Part shown: positions 25,887 through 35,002 of the stretch, in pieces
Layout: every line of letters starts with the position of its first letter
Position numbering within the stretch: position 1 is the first letter of the stretch
Position numbers and translations under genes: made by a program
Notes under the pieces: generated by a model
What the model saw: the letters and a program-made list of their open reading frames with translations, nothing else
Databases searched by the model: none
Told to the model about the DNA's origin: nothing
NCBI RefSeq assembly: GCF_003858395.1
Contig: NZ_QWEV01000005.1
Span: 4,092,001-4,156,000, forward strand
DNA from: Acidipila sp. EB88
Lineage (GTDB): Bacteria > Acidobacteriota > Terriglobia > Terriglobales > Acidobacteriaceae
Direction of reading: 5' to 3'
Length of the DNA stretch: 64,000 nt

Positions 25887-28145
25887 ATGAGGCTGGCACA
25901 GCGCGAGATGCTTGCTTTGATCGCGTTCGCCGCTCTGCGCATCTCTGCGTCTGCGCATGCGCAGCCCGGTCACACCCAGGTGCTGACCACGGCTCGTGCG
26001 GTCCACGACCTCCCCATCTCGCAGGCGGCCAGGTCGCGTGTGAAGCTCGAGGGGACAATCACCTACTATGACGGACCCGAGCTGATCCTCTTTCTGCAGG
26101 ACGCAACTGGCGGTGTCTTCATCAATGTCGATCGCGTCTATCCCTTCCATGCGGGCGAACGGCTCTCTGTGGAAGGAATAGCCAAGGGCGGCTTCCGTGT
26201 AGGGGTGGCGCCGAACGCGAAGATGCGTGTGCTTGGCGAGGGAGCAAGCCCCGACAGCATACCTGCCACGTACGCCGCGCTCGCTTCCGGAGCAATGGAC
26301 AGCAGGCTTGTTTCCGTGCAGGGCTTGGTGCGGGATGCGGTGATCGAGGAGCATGCCGTGTCTCACTCGAAATCGCTCCATATGGATCTTTCCCTGCCTG
26401 GCGGTCGGGCCGAGGTCTACGTAAAGAACTACGAGGGAATCGATCCACTCTCCCTTTCAGGGGCGACGATCCAGCTGAACGGCGTGGCAGGGGGTGCCTT
26501 CGACGCTAAGGAGCAGATGGACGGGGTGGTTCTGTACGCGGCCGATGGCAGGAACCTGCACGTGCTTTCCAGGCCGGCCAGTGCGCTGGCGGCTTTGCCG
26601 CTCACCAGGATCGGCGACCTGTTCGCCACAATGCAGGTTGAGGACCATTCTCCGCGGGTGCATGTGCGCGGGACCCTCACCTACTATGCCAGTGGCGATA
26701 CGGCTGTACTGGAGAATGGCGGCAAAAGCCTGCTGGTGCAGACTCGGGAGACCAAGAACCTGGCGATCGGCGATGTGGTCGATGCCTACGGGTTTGTGGA
26801 CAATCATCAATACAGTCCCAGCCTGGTGGATACGGTGCTTGTGCCAGCCGGAAGTCACCAGCAGTCTGCCGCTCACCTGATCGACTACGCCTCAGCCATG
26901 AGCGGCGTCTACAGTGACCAGCTCGTCTCCATTCAAGGCAAGCTTCTTTCCGAGATCCACACGGAGGAATCGCAGTCACTCTCGCTGGACGTGCAGGGAC
27001 ACGTCATTCGAGCTCTCATGCTCACTGGAGAGAAGCTGCCGGAGGTGGCACCCGGAAGCGAGATTCAGGTAAGCGGAATCTGCAGGATCCTCGCCGGAGG
27101 TCCGTGGCGGGAGCCGGTTGTTTTCTCTCTGACTATGCGCTCGGGCAACGACGTTGTGATTGTGCATGCACCATCCTGGTGGACGGTCCGGCATCTCGCC
27201 CTGCTGCTCAGTGTTCTGCTTGGTGTAGTGACGATCGTGGCGATCTGGGCCTTGATATTGAAGCAGCGGGTTACGCGACAGGCCAAGATCATCGATCACT
27301 CGATGCGGATCGTGGCCAGCCGCAGCGAGATACTGCGGCTGATCAGCGGCAATGAAGGGATGGAAACCATCCTCAAGGCCATGGCCGCTGCGATCGAGTC
27401 TCTGCTGCCTGGCGTGCTCTGCACCTATCGGTGGCATGGAATTGAATCCACACAACGCTACACCAGCACCACGAAGGCTGTTCGCATCCCGCTCGTGCAT
27501 GCGGATAAGACAGCGGGAGAGTTTGCGGCCTTCGGGTCCTCGTCGCACACACCCGCCCAACGGAACGACGTGCTTTTGATGTTGCATGAGGTGCTTGACC
27601 TTGCCCTGCAGCATCACTCGCTGCATGAGAATCTGCTGCACCATTCCACCCATGATTCGCTCACCAAACTACCGAACCGGCGCTTCTTTGAAGATCACCT
27701 CGGGGACAGCCTCACGAAGGCTCTCGCCTCCGCAACACCCCTCGCCATCATTTATGTCGATGTGGACGCATTCAAGTTAGTCAATGACCAGTTCGGACAT
27801 CACATCGGCGATCTGTACCTCCAGGCGATCAGCCTGCGGCTGCTGTATGCGCTGCGCACAGGCGACACCGTTGCCCGTCTGGGCGGCGATGAGTTTGTGG
27901 TAATCCTGCCGCATACGGGTGTTGCGGAAGCCCAGGCGTTTCTGCATCGCCTGGAGCGTTGCTTTGTAGATCCGTTCATGCTCGAAGGCCACTGCATTGA
28001 AGGAAGTGCAAGCTTCGGATTGGCGTGCGTGCCCGATCACGCGTCCACGCGCGAGGACTTGAAGCGACATGCGGACCGGGCGATGTACCGCAACAAGCGG
28101 CGGGCAGACAGCGCGGCGGCCAACCTGTCAGCACAGGAAAGCTAA
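25887..28145 (+). CDS. Membrane diguanylate cyclase with periplasmic OB-like sensor
   Basis: A 752-residue protein. A signal peptide (to about residue 26) is followed by a periplasmic region of about 400 residues made of three OB-fold-like repeats (VKLEGTITYYDG, VHVRGTLTYYASG, LVSIQGKLLSE). One membrane helix (about 435-457), a linker/GAF-like segment (about 480-580) and a GGDEF domain complete it. The active site is GGDEF at 666-670. RTGD at 657-660, five residues before it, is a complete product-inhibition I-site. It should make cyclic di-GMP under periplasmic control. The ligand is unknown. The ribosome-binding site is weak. Confidence 0.9.
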   Translation: MRLAQREMLALIAFAALRISASAHAQPGHTQVLTTARAVHDLPISQAARSRVKLEGTITYYDGPELILFLQDATGGVFINVDRVYPFHAGERLSVEGIAKGGFRVGVAPNAKMRVLGEGASPDSIPATYAALASGAMDSRLVSVQGLVRDAVIEEHAVSHSKSLHMDLSLPGGRAEVYVKNYEGIDPLSLSGATIQLNGVAGGAFDAKEQMDGVVLYAADGRNLHVLSRPASALAALPLTRIGDLFATMQVEDHSPRVHVRGTLTYYASGDTAVLENGGKSLLVQTRETKNLAIGDVVDAYGFVDNHQYSPSLVDTVLVPAGSHQQSAAHLIDYASAMSGVYSDQLVSIQGKLLSEIHTEESQSLSLDVQGHVIRALMLTGEKLPEVAPGSEIQVSGICRILAGGPWREPVVFSLTMRSGNDVVIVHAPSWWTVRHLALLLSVLLGVVTIVAIWALILKQRVTRQAKIIDHSMRIVASRSEILRLISGNEGMETILKAMAAAIESLLPGVLCTYRWHGIESTQRYTSTTKAVRIPLVHADKTAGEFAAFGSSSHTPAQRNDVLLMLHEVLDLALQHHSLHENLLHHSTHDSLTKLPNRRFFEDHLGDSLTKALASATPLAIIYVDVDAFKLVNDQFGHHIGDLYLQAISLRLLYALRTGDTVARLGGDEFVVILPHTGVAEAQAFLHRLERCFVDPFMLEGHCIEGSASFGLACVPDHASTREDLKRHADRAMYRNKRRADSAAANLSAQES

Positions 28146-28243
28146 GCACTTCATCCGTGCGCAGAAACATGCGTGCGCATGGACCCTGCTCCGGCAGTGC
28201 CGGCTGGCTCGCTTCCAATTCCAGCAACACAAGCGGCTAACCC

Positions 28244-29422
28244 TCAAGCGACACGCGAATGCACAATCTCGAAACGGTGCTTGAGCTTAAGGAACGGCTT
28301 CTCGAGGAACTCGTAGGACAAAGCGGCGAGTCCAATCGTGATGAGAAGCGAGATCAACGGCCATGAGCGGAGGTGCAGAACGGGACCAAGTACATGCGCA
28401 CCCAGCAGCACTGCGAATCCGTGAAATACATACAGACCATAGGAGATGCGCCCGAGGTAGACAAAGCTTGGGCGTATGCAGATCTTTGGCAGACGTAGGA
28501 AAGCCCAAAGCAGCGCTGCGGAACCAAGAAGTATGAAGAAATAGGCAGCAGTGATCCGCCACGCTGAGGCTGGGTAGTCTCCCGTTGGCATGCCAATCAG
28601 GAGATCGGCCCCAACCCAGATTGAAAGCCCGCAAACGATACCGCCGAGTGATTTCAGGGCGGATGTGTCCTGCTTCTTACGCCCGAGTTGAAGTGCGAGC
28701 AGTCCACCGGCGGCAAAGAACATCATCTGGATGCCACTGTCAGCCCATAGTTGCAGATAGCTCGCACCGCGCGTGGCGAAGATACCTAAGAGCGACATGC
28801 TGATAACCGGTATGGCAATGCAGATGTTCCTGAGATGGGTACGAGAAAGCCTGCCCACGACAGCCGGCCAGAACAGGTAGAACTGCTCTTCGATCGAAAT
28901 ACTCCACAGGAAAGCAACGATCTTACTCATCATGCCGGCCGACATGACGTACCAGTTTGTCGATAAGAGGAAGAAAGAAATGAATGCAGGCGTGCTGATA
29001 TGTGCAGGAGACCAGAACTGGCCAAGCACAAACGAAGCCGTGACATAGCAGAAGTAAAGCGGCCAGATGCGAAGCGCCCGGCGCACATAGAACTTGCGCA
29101 GATCAATATGTCCGGAACGATCCTGTTCTATGACCAGTAGGGTGGTGATCAGGAAAGCGCTCAGTAGAAAAAAGAGGCTGAGACCGAAGGAGCCGATCAG
29201 GTGAATAAATACGATCGCCTGCGCGAGTGCCGGGTGGTTCTGCAAATGCCCATGCTTCAGGTCGATTTGCGTGCCATGATCCAGAAAAACCGCGACGAAG
29301 GCACAGAAACGAAGCACATCCAACTCGGGCCGGTAAAACCGGCTTGCTGCGGGCCCAGAAGTGGACCCATATTTGGGAATGGACTTGTTCTCCGGGAAAT
29401 GTAGCGCTGGACCAGCGGACAA
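28244..29422 (-). CDS. Membrane acyltransferase (acyltransferase_3/OafA family)
   Basis: A 392-residue integral-membrane acyltransferase. ELDVLRFCAFVAVFLDHG gives the family Arg...His motif, followed by about ten membrane helices and SIEEQFYLFWP near residue 160. The frame starts with TTG at 29422, supported by GGGAG six bases upstream. It is the second member of this family in the window, with similar length but clearly different sequence from the one at 967-2148. It stands alone between the cyclase gene (convergent) and a gene-free stretch. It probably acylates a surface sugar. Confidence 0.85.
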   Translation of the reverse strand: MSAGPALHFPENKSIPKYGSTSGPAASRFYRPELDVLRFCAFVAVFLDHGTQIDLKHGHLQNHPALAQAIVFIHLIGSFGLSLFFLLSAFLITTLLVIEQDRSGHIDLRKFYVRRALRIWPLYFCYVTASFVLGQFWSPAHISTPAFISFFLLSTNWYVMSAGMMSKIVAFLWSISIEEQFYLFWPAVVGRLSRTHLRNICIAIPVISMSLLGIFATRGASYLQLWADSGIQMMFFAAGGLLALQLGRKKQDTSALKSLGGIVCGLSIWVGADLLIGMPTGDYPASAWRITAAYFFILLGSAALLWAFLRLPKICIRPSFVYLGRISYGLYVFHGFAVLLGAHVLGPVLHLRSWPLISLLITIGLAALSYEFLEKPFLKLKHRFEIVHSRVA

Positions 29423-30250
29423 AGCGTGCTCCCTAAGAACTGAGTTTCAGCGTAAGGTTCGAATCCTGGTTGCGGCCGTAAGTCATCTCATCGATGAATA
29501 CTTCGGCCAGCATCCTTTGGTGCAGCAGGCACTCTCAGCATTCCCTGCGCACTCGCAGATCAAATTCGCGGTGATCGCGTCACGGCTTAAGCATAGCCAA
29601 CCGGTGATGGCTGTGCGTTCCCTTTCGTACAGAGGCCGACGAATAGCAACCGAAAGACTGTTCGTGTAAGCGCGAGGTTCCTGGTAGCACCGATGTGCTT
29701 GTATGACCCGCGTGCCGTTTACAGACGATCGGTAGATGCGCGGCTGATTAAGACACCCATTTTGTCAGCCGAGACAATACGGCTTCTCCGGTGTAAGACC
29801 TCAAATAAACGCGCCGTGCAGGCTTTTCACTTAAGCCAGGCGGTTTATTCCACTGCATACAGTGATGCGCGCTGCAGAGGCTATACCGAGAAACCTACGG
29901 CCCGTCCATTGAGCATGACCGCGCCGGGGCTGCACACCCTGGGCCTACTCAAAGAGGCTTACACCACACCTAAAGACGAGTGCTGGAGAAGCGACGTCGA
30001 ACCGACTATCTGTTTACATGAATCTGAGGGATGACGCGACTGGATGGGACAGGTCAGAACCAGGGGGCTGAGGAAGCACCAGGTCGCCATCCCGGAGACA
30101 GCGATTCCATCGTTGACGTGACTGGGTTTTCATTGCTCAAGCTCCGACCATGGCACAGACAGCCCATAACTCTGAGATGGAGAGTGCGTTGCCCCAGATT
30201 TACGATGATTGTGTCACTTGCCATCAACCGTCGCTGTTTCTGAGGTTGAG
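29423..30250. other. Gene-free stretch next to tRNA-Asp
   Basis: About 830 bases with no convincing gene. Frames at 29693-30034 and 30031-30243 on the plus strand lack good starts, family motifs and the high third-position GC of neighbouring genes. Base composition is less GC-rich than the flanks. It abuts the 3' end of tRNA-Asp, a common integration site, but I found no repeat of the tRNA end and no integrase. Confidence 0.5.
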
Positions 30251-30327
<77 letters not shown>

Positions 30328-30570
30328 GGATGGTGTTCCACCTGTGAGCCAGTTCCTGGTTGAGCAAGGAACCGTCTGCGCTGTGGCACAACCCGTTGAA
30401 ATGAATATAGCAGAATTTCTGCACGCCGATGGCAAGTGGCGAAGCTCGAACGCCATGCACCGGGCGCCGACACCGGTGCGCACGCGTTCCGTCGCAACCC
30501 TTTGGTAGTTCCCCGGCCCAAGAAGCTTCGGCAAAGAAGGCCCGGATAGAAGCAGCGGAAGGAAAAGCGA

Positions 30571-30880
30571 ATGCCCACAGCGAGAAAGACTGCCGCTCCA
30601 ACATTGGCATAGCCTACGACTCCACACGGCAGGCAGATCACGGCAAAGAGCGCGGCTGCCGGCAAAGAGCGAAAACACGAACACGGCGACCCGTTTCGAG
30701 AGAGAGCACGGCGTCGAAGCCCGCCCGGAAAGCGACAGCTGTGCATGGGAAGAGGCCCGAGAAGGCGGCAACACAAAGGGCTTCGGTCGCCACCCGGAGC
30801 AAGCGCGGCCCCGGCGCCTACGGGCGCGACCGCGGCGCATGGAGCCGACGCAGGGCGCTGCTACACTCGAACCAGTTGCA
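30571..30880 (+). pseudogene. Possible decayed basic, Lys/Ala-rich (histone-like) protein gene
   Basis: ATG 30571 has an excellent ribosome-binding site (GGAAGGA, spacing 7) and opens MPTARKTAAPTLA before a TAG at 30610-30612. Beyond the stop, the same frame continues as PTTPHGRQITAKSAAAGKE. After a GAGAGAGAG run near 30699-30707, the Lys/Ala-rich coding sense moves to the neighbouring frame (ASKPARKATAVHGKRPEKAA, then SKRGPGAYGRD). A nonsense change plus a slip in a dinucleotide run would explain this. It could also be chance in GC-rich DNA. It lies just upstream of the CDGSH gene. Confidence 0.3.
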
Positions 30881-30905
30881 CCCATTGCACCAAGGAGCTC
30901 GAGTT

Positions 30906-31181
30906 ATGGCTGATGTCACGATCACAGTGCGCCCCAACGGTCCCTTTCGCGTAGAAGGGCCTATCAAGCTGGTCGATGCCCAGGGCGCGGAGTGGGACCT
31001 TACCGGTAAGCCGGCAGTCTCGCTTTGCCGCTGCGGTGCTTCCACAAAGAAGCCGTTCTGCGATGGCATGCACACCAAGATCGGCTTCCAGGCTGCCGAG
31101 GCCGCGGTGATCGCGCAGGATCCCGCGAGCGCTGCTGCCGTTCAGGGCGACAACGCACCCAAAACTCCGCAGAACTCCTAA
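30906..31181 (+). CDS. CDGSH-type iron-sulfur protein
   Basis: A 91-residue protein. Cys41-x-Cys43-x8-Cys52-x3-His56 (CRCGAS...PFCDGMH) is exactly the three-Cys, one-His ligand set of the CDGSH [2Fe-2S] fold found in mitoNEET-like proteins. The start at 30906 is preceded by AAGGAG at spacing 8; the open frame further upstream is not part of it. Unlike mitoNEET there is no membrane anchor, so it is cytosolic. It precedes the metallo-hydrolase gene by 32 bases and is probably in one operon with it. A role in redox or iron-sulfur trafficking is inferred from the family. Confidence 0.9.
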   Translation: MADVTITVRPNGPFRVEGPIKLVDAQGAEWDLTGKPAVSLCRCGASTKKPFCDGMHTKIGFQAAEAAVIAQDPASAAAVQGDNAPKTPQNS

Positions 31182-31213
31182 GGCTGAATCTGCAACCTGC
31201 AGTCACCCCCACG

Positions 31214-32134
31214 ATGAAGCCTGCGCCAGACCGACAATTCAAACTCAACAAGCTCCGCTTTATCGCGGAGCTTGTGCGTGAATCGCTCTTTACGCGCACC
31301 AGCGGCAAGTACCATCGGCCTGTGTCACCAGGTCCCGGTGCGATCGGCATCACCTGGATCGGGCATTCGTCGTTTCTGCTTGAGATGGGTGGCGGCAGGG
31401 TGCTCATTGACCCGGTATTCGCGACCTTTCTGTTCGTGCTCAAGCGCAGGCGCAAGCCGGGCATTCGACAGCGGGACCTGCCGCCAATCGACCTGGTGCT
31501 GCTTACACATGCGCACATGGATCACCTCAACCTTCCTTCCCTGCGCGGCATCGTGCGCAACAACCGACGCCTCGGCGCGGCTGCGCCGATCGTAATTGTG
31601 CCGACTGGGGTAGCAGATCTGGTGGAGGGACTTGGTTTCCGCGAGGTCCGAGTGCTGGACACCTGGGGCGCAACCATGGTGCGCACCCCCCATTGCACCG
31701 TCACGATGACCCCGGCACGCCACTGGGGCGCACGCCTGTTCAACGACACGTGGCGTGGCTACGGTGGTTATGTCATCGCCTCGGACACCCACACCATCTA
31801 TCACTGCGGCGACAGTGCCTACTTTCCGGGCTTCGCCGAGATCGGGCAGCGCCTGCGACCCGACGTCGCGCTGCTCCCTATCGGCGCCTACTCGCCGGAG
31901 AGTTTTCGCAGCGTGCACACAAGCCCGGAGGACGCCCTGGCAGCCTTTCGCGACTTGGGCAGCTCGCTCTTCATTCCCATGCACTACGGAACCTTTCGGC
32001 TGTCGCGTGAGCCCATGGATGAGCCTCCCCGGCGCTTAATGGACGCGGCGCGCGCAGCAGGGATTGCCGACCGCATGCTGCTGCTGGAGGAGGGTATAAC
32101 CAGGATCCTCGACAAACCTGAGACAAGGGACTAG
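31214..32134 (+). CDS. Metallo-beta-lactamase-fold hydrolase (NAPE-PLD/UlaG-like)
   Basis: A 306-residue protein. ITWIGHSSFLLEMGG leads into the fold; the metal motif is THAHMDHL; further ligand positions lie in TPARHWG, YHCGDSAYF and IPMHYGTF. The set resembles N-acyl-phosphatidylethanolamine phospholipase D and UlaG-type lactonases. A basic N-terminal segment (residues 1-40) may contact membranes. The ATG at 31214 follows the CDGSH stop by 32 bases. A related protein is encoded at 44710-45714. Substrate unknown. Confidence 0.85.
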   Translation: MKPAPDRQFKLNKLRFIAELVRESLFTRTSGKYHRPVSPGPGAIGITWIGHSSFLLEMGGGRVLIDPVFATFLFVLKRRRKPGIRQRDLPPIDLVLLTHAHMDHLNLPSLRGIVRNNRRLGAAAPIVIVPTGVADLVEGLGFREVRVLDTWGATMVRTPHCTVTMTPARHWGARLFNDTWRGYGGYVIASDTHTIYHCGDSAYFPGFAEIGQRLRPDVALLPIGAYSPESFRSVHTSPEDALAAFRDLGSSLFIPMHYGTFRLSREPMDEPPRRLMDAARAAGIADRMLLLEEGITRILDKPETRD

Positions 32135-32278
32135 CAAGCAGCTACGCCTGCAACAGCACAAACCAGCCTCTCAGCGGATCAATGGTGAATGGCCACCCAA
32201 TGGCAAGCCGTGTCTTCATCCTGTATGCTTCACCAGACTACTTTTCGGTGGCTCCCAGCCGCTGCTGAGCACCTGGAA

Positions 32279-33622
32279 ATGGAGCGCATGCGCCTAACCT
32301 CACTCTTGCTGAAAAGCGCCCTCGTGGGTGCGCTTGGCGGCCTCCTCTTCGGCTTCGACACTGCTGTCATCTCGGGCACCACCCATCAACTGACGCAGAT
32401 CTTTACGTTGAGCGCAAGCCAGCTTGGCCTCACTGTGTCGATTGCGCTGTTTGGCACGGTTCTGGGCGCGCTCACATCCGGCAACCTTGGCCAGCGTATC
32501 GGCTCGCGCGAAGCCCTGCGATTGATGGCTGTGCTCTACGTCATCTCTGCAATCGGCACCGCACTCTCCTGGAACTGGCCTTCCCTGCTGGTATTTCGCT
32601 TCATCGGCGGTCTTGGCATCGGTGGCTCTTCTGTGCTGGGTCCGGTCTACATTGCGGAAATGGCGCCTGCCCGCATCCGCGGCAGGCTGGTCGGCCTGTT
32701 CCAGACCAACATCGTCATTGGCATCCTGCTCGCCTATGGCTCGAACTACCTGCTTGAAAACGCAAACCTGGGCGCGAAGCTGTGGCGCTGGGAGTTGGGC
32801 GTCGCATCTTTTCCTGCCCTGTTGTTCCTCGCATTGCTGTTCCAGGTGCCACGTTCGGCTCGCTGGCTGCTGTCGCAGAACCGCGTCGACGAAGCGCGCG
32901 CAGCCCTTGGACTCTTAGGCGCCGAGGACCCGCAGGCAGAGATCGACGAGCTGCGCTCGGCTATTCGCGCTGACGCGGATCAGCGCAGCGCACCTTTGTT
33001 TACCCGCAGCCTGCGCCTGCCGATCTTTCTCGCGATTTCGATCGGTCTCTTCAACCAGCTGGCCGGCATCAACGCGATCTTGTACTACCTCAACGACATC
33101 TTCCGCGCAGGCGGATTCTCTTCGGTCTCAAGTGATGAGCAGGCCGTGATCATTGGCGCCGTGAACCTCGTTTCGACATTGCTGGCGCTGAGCGTCATCG
33201 ATCGAATTGGCCGCAAGACGCTGCTGCTTGTCGGGTCCGTCGGCACCGCCCTTTCCTTGGGTGGAGTGGCGTACGTCTTCACCACGCACCAGCATCTGTC
33301 CCTGCTGCTCTGGCTTCTGGTCAGCTTCATCTTCTTTTTCGCCTTCTCGCAGGGCGCGGTGATCTGGGTGTACATCAGCGAGGTCTTCCCGACCCGGGTA
33401 CGCTCCAAGGGACAAAGCCTCGGCAGCGGCTCGCACTGGGTCGCCAACGCGATCATCTCGTTCGCCTTCCCGGTGATCGCGCGCCACTCCGCTGGAGCCC
33501 CTTTTATCTTCTTCAGCGCAATGATGGTGCTGCAGTTCTTTGTTGTCCTGTTTGTGTACCCGGAGACAAAAGGCGTCTCGCTGGAGCAGCTGCAGAAACA
33601 GCTCGGGACGAACGAGGTTTGA
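32279..33622 (+). CDS. MFS sugar porter
   Basis: A 447-residue transporter with 12 membrane helices. Family marks: GGLLFGFDTAVISG at helix 1, QRIGSREALR in loop 2-3, RFIGGLGIGG then EMAPARIRGR in helices 4-5, FNQLAGINAILYY in helix 7, and PETKG at the end. These define the sugar porter (XylE/GLUT) branch, usually proton-coupled hexose or pentose import. Two starts, 32279 and 32288, are possible. It stands alone: the next operon has its own promoter-like region 30 bases downstream. Confidence 0.92.
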   Translation: MERMRLTSLLLKSALVGALGGLLFGFDTAVISGTTHQLTQIFTLSASQLGLTVSIALFGTVLGALTSGNLGQRIGSREALRLMAVLYVISAIGTALSWNWPSLLVFRFIGGLGIGGSSVLGPVYIAEMAPARIRGRLVGLFQTNIVIGILLAYGSNYLLENANLGAKLWRWELGVASFPALLFLALLFQVPRSARWLLSQNRVDEARAALGLLGAEDPQAEIDELRSAIRADADQRSAPLFTRSLRLPIFLAISIGLFNQLAGINAILYYLNDIFRAGGFSSVSSDEQAVIIGAVNLVSTLLALSVIDRIGRKTLLLVGSVGTALSLGGVAYVFTTHQHLSLLLWLLVSFIFFFAFSQGAVIWVYISEVFPTRVRSKGQSLGSGSHWVANAIISFAFPVIARHSAGAPFIFFSAMMVLQFFVVLFVYPETKGVSLEQLQKQLGTNEV

Positions 33623-33634
33623 GCATTTTGCGCC

Positions 33635-33670
33635 CCTTCGCTCTTTGTTCGCTACAATGAAAAGCGAAGG
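33635..33670 (+). promoter_or_regulatory. Candidate promoter/operator of the radical SAM-UdgX operon
   Basis: A -10-like TACAAT (33653-33658) lies at the centre of a perfect 8-base inverted repeat, CCTTCGCT (33635-33642) and AGCGAAGG (33663-33670). A repressor binding both arms would cover the start site. No good -35 is seen at 17 bases. The arrangement begins just after the MFS stop codon. Confidence 0.4.
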
Positions 33671-33683
33671 ACTTGATCTTCCA

Positions 33684-33708
33684 GCCGGGCAACAAAGCAT
33701 TGCCCGGC
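33684..33708 (+). promoter_or_regulatory. Leader hairpin before the radical SAM gene
   Basis: A perfect 9-bp stem, GCCGGGCAA with TTGCCCGGC, and a 7-base loop, lying between the -10-like element and the ATG at 33746. There is no T-run after it, so it is not a normal terminator. It may be an mRNA stability or protein-binding element. Confidence 0.4.
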
Positions 33709-33745
33709 AGAGGAACCGCAAGCCCGGACGGGTCATCCTACCGAG

Positions 33746-35002
33746 ATGCAGGTTCAACAAAAGCTCGAAATTCTTGCGGATGCCGCCAAGTATGACGCTT
33801 CCTGCGCCAGTTCCGGTGCGAAGCGGAGCGGCAACGGCACCGGGGTCGGCCACTCGGATGGCATGGGGATCTGCCATAGCTACACGCCGGACGGGCGCTG
33901 TGTTTCCCTGCTCAAGATCCTGCTCACCAACTACTGCACCTATGATTGCGTGTTCTGCGTGAATCGCGTTTCGAGCGATGTGAAACGGGCACGGTTCACG
34001 CCGCAGGAAGTTGTGGACCTCACCCTCAGCTTCTACAAGCGCAACTACATCGAGGGTTTGTTCCTGAGCTCCGGCATTATCCAGACGCCGGACTACACCA
34101 TGGAGCAGTTGATCACCGTTGCGCGCACCTTGCGCGAAGTGCACTCGTTTGGCGGGTACATCCATCTCAAGGCAATCCCCGGGGCAAGCGACCTGCTGAT
34201 CGAGCAGGCGGGTCGGGTGGCCGACCGGCTTAGTGCCAACATGGAGCTACCCACACAGCAGGATCTGGTGCAGCTGGCTCCTGACAAGAAGATTGACGTG
34301 ATCGAAGAGACGATGTCGCAGATCTTCGAGCACAAGGCGGAAGCGGACGAAGATCGCAAAACCGCTTCTTCGCGCGCAACGGTGAAGCGCTTCGCGCCTG
34401 CCGGGCAAAGCACGCAGCTGGTGGTCGGGGCCACGCCTTCGACCGACCAGGAGATCCTGGCAACCGCCTCTCACCTGTACGGCAACTACGACCTGCGACG
34501 CATTTACTACTCCGGCTTCAGCCCTTTTCCGCAAGGGGACGCGCGCCTGCCGCTGCGTCCTGCTCCGCTGGTACGCGAGCACCGCCTCTACCAGGCAGAC
34601 TGGCTGATGCGGTACTACGGGTTCAAAGGCGAGGAGCTGACCACGCCGGAGCAGCCCAACCTGGACCTGACGCAGGACCCCAAGCTCACGTGGGCTCTGG
34701 CGCACCGCGAGTTCTTCCCGGTGGACGTCAACAAGGCCACGCGTGAGGTGATGCTGCGAGTACCGGGTATTGGCTATCGCAACGTGGAGCGCATTCTGCG
34801 CATTCGCGCCTATCATCCGCTCTCGCTCGAGGATCTGCGCAAGCTCAACGTACGGCTGAAAACGGTGACGCCTTTTGTGACGACCACGGACCACACGGCC
34901 GCAACGACGCTCGATGCCATGCACCTGCCGGAGGCCGTGGTGATCCCGGCCCAGATGCAGCTGTTCGACGCCGCCGTGGGTGCAAGCACGGGGCAGATAT
35001 GA
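33746..35002 (+). CDS. Radical SAM protein linked to UdgX (putative DNA modification/repair)
   Basis: A 418-residue protein. The [4Fe-4S]/SAM motif is Cys64-TYD-Cys68-VF-Cys71. Other conserved-looking cysteines lie at 20, 43 and 52 (GICHSYTPDGRC). The C-terminus (about 330-385) carries a helix-hairpin-helix: REVMLRVPGIGYRNVERIL, a non-specific DNA-backbone binder. This matches the radical SAM family that co-occurs with UdgX-type uracil-DNA glycosylases; its reaction is not established to my knowledge. Its stop overlaps the start of the DUF4130-UdgX fusion by four bases (ATGA), so the two are translationally coupled. Role inferred: processing of damaged or modified bases. Confidence 0.9.
   Translation: MQVQQKLEILADAAKYDASCASSGAKRSGNGTGVGHSDGMGICHSYTPDGRCVSLLKILLTNYCTYDCVFCVNRVSSDVKRARFTPQEVVDLTLSFYKRNYIEGLFLSSGIIQTPDYTMEQLITVARTLREVHSFGGYIHLKAIPGASDLLIEQAGRVADRLSANMELPTQQDLVQLAPDKKIDVIEETMSQIFEHKAEADEDRKTASSRATVKRFAPAGQSTQLVVGATPSTDQEILATASHLYGNYDLRRIYYSGFSPFPQGDARLPLRPAPLVREHRLYQADWLMRYYGFKGEELTTPEQPNLDLTQDPKLTWALAHREFFPVDVNKATREVMLRVPGIGYRNVERILRIRAYHPLSLEDLRKLNVRLKTVTPFVTTTDHTAATTLDAMHLPEAVVIPAQMQLFDAAVGASTGQI

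Noticed and set aside
24957-26381. 474-codon version of the SnoaL-like protein
   Set aside because: Only the last 118-125 residues have a protein-family pattern. The upstream part is a shadow of the divergent intergenic region and of the cyclase gene.
29451-29475. tRNA T-arm-like sequence (GGTTCGAATCCT)
   Set aside because: Only three base pairs of the T-stem form and no acceptor, D or anticodon arm could be built around it.
33608-33622. LexA-like box (CGAAC-N4-TTTG) near the radical SAM promoter
   Set aside because: The second half differs from GTTCG, and the word is part of the MFS coding end (Asn-Glu-Val-stop).
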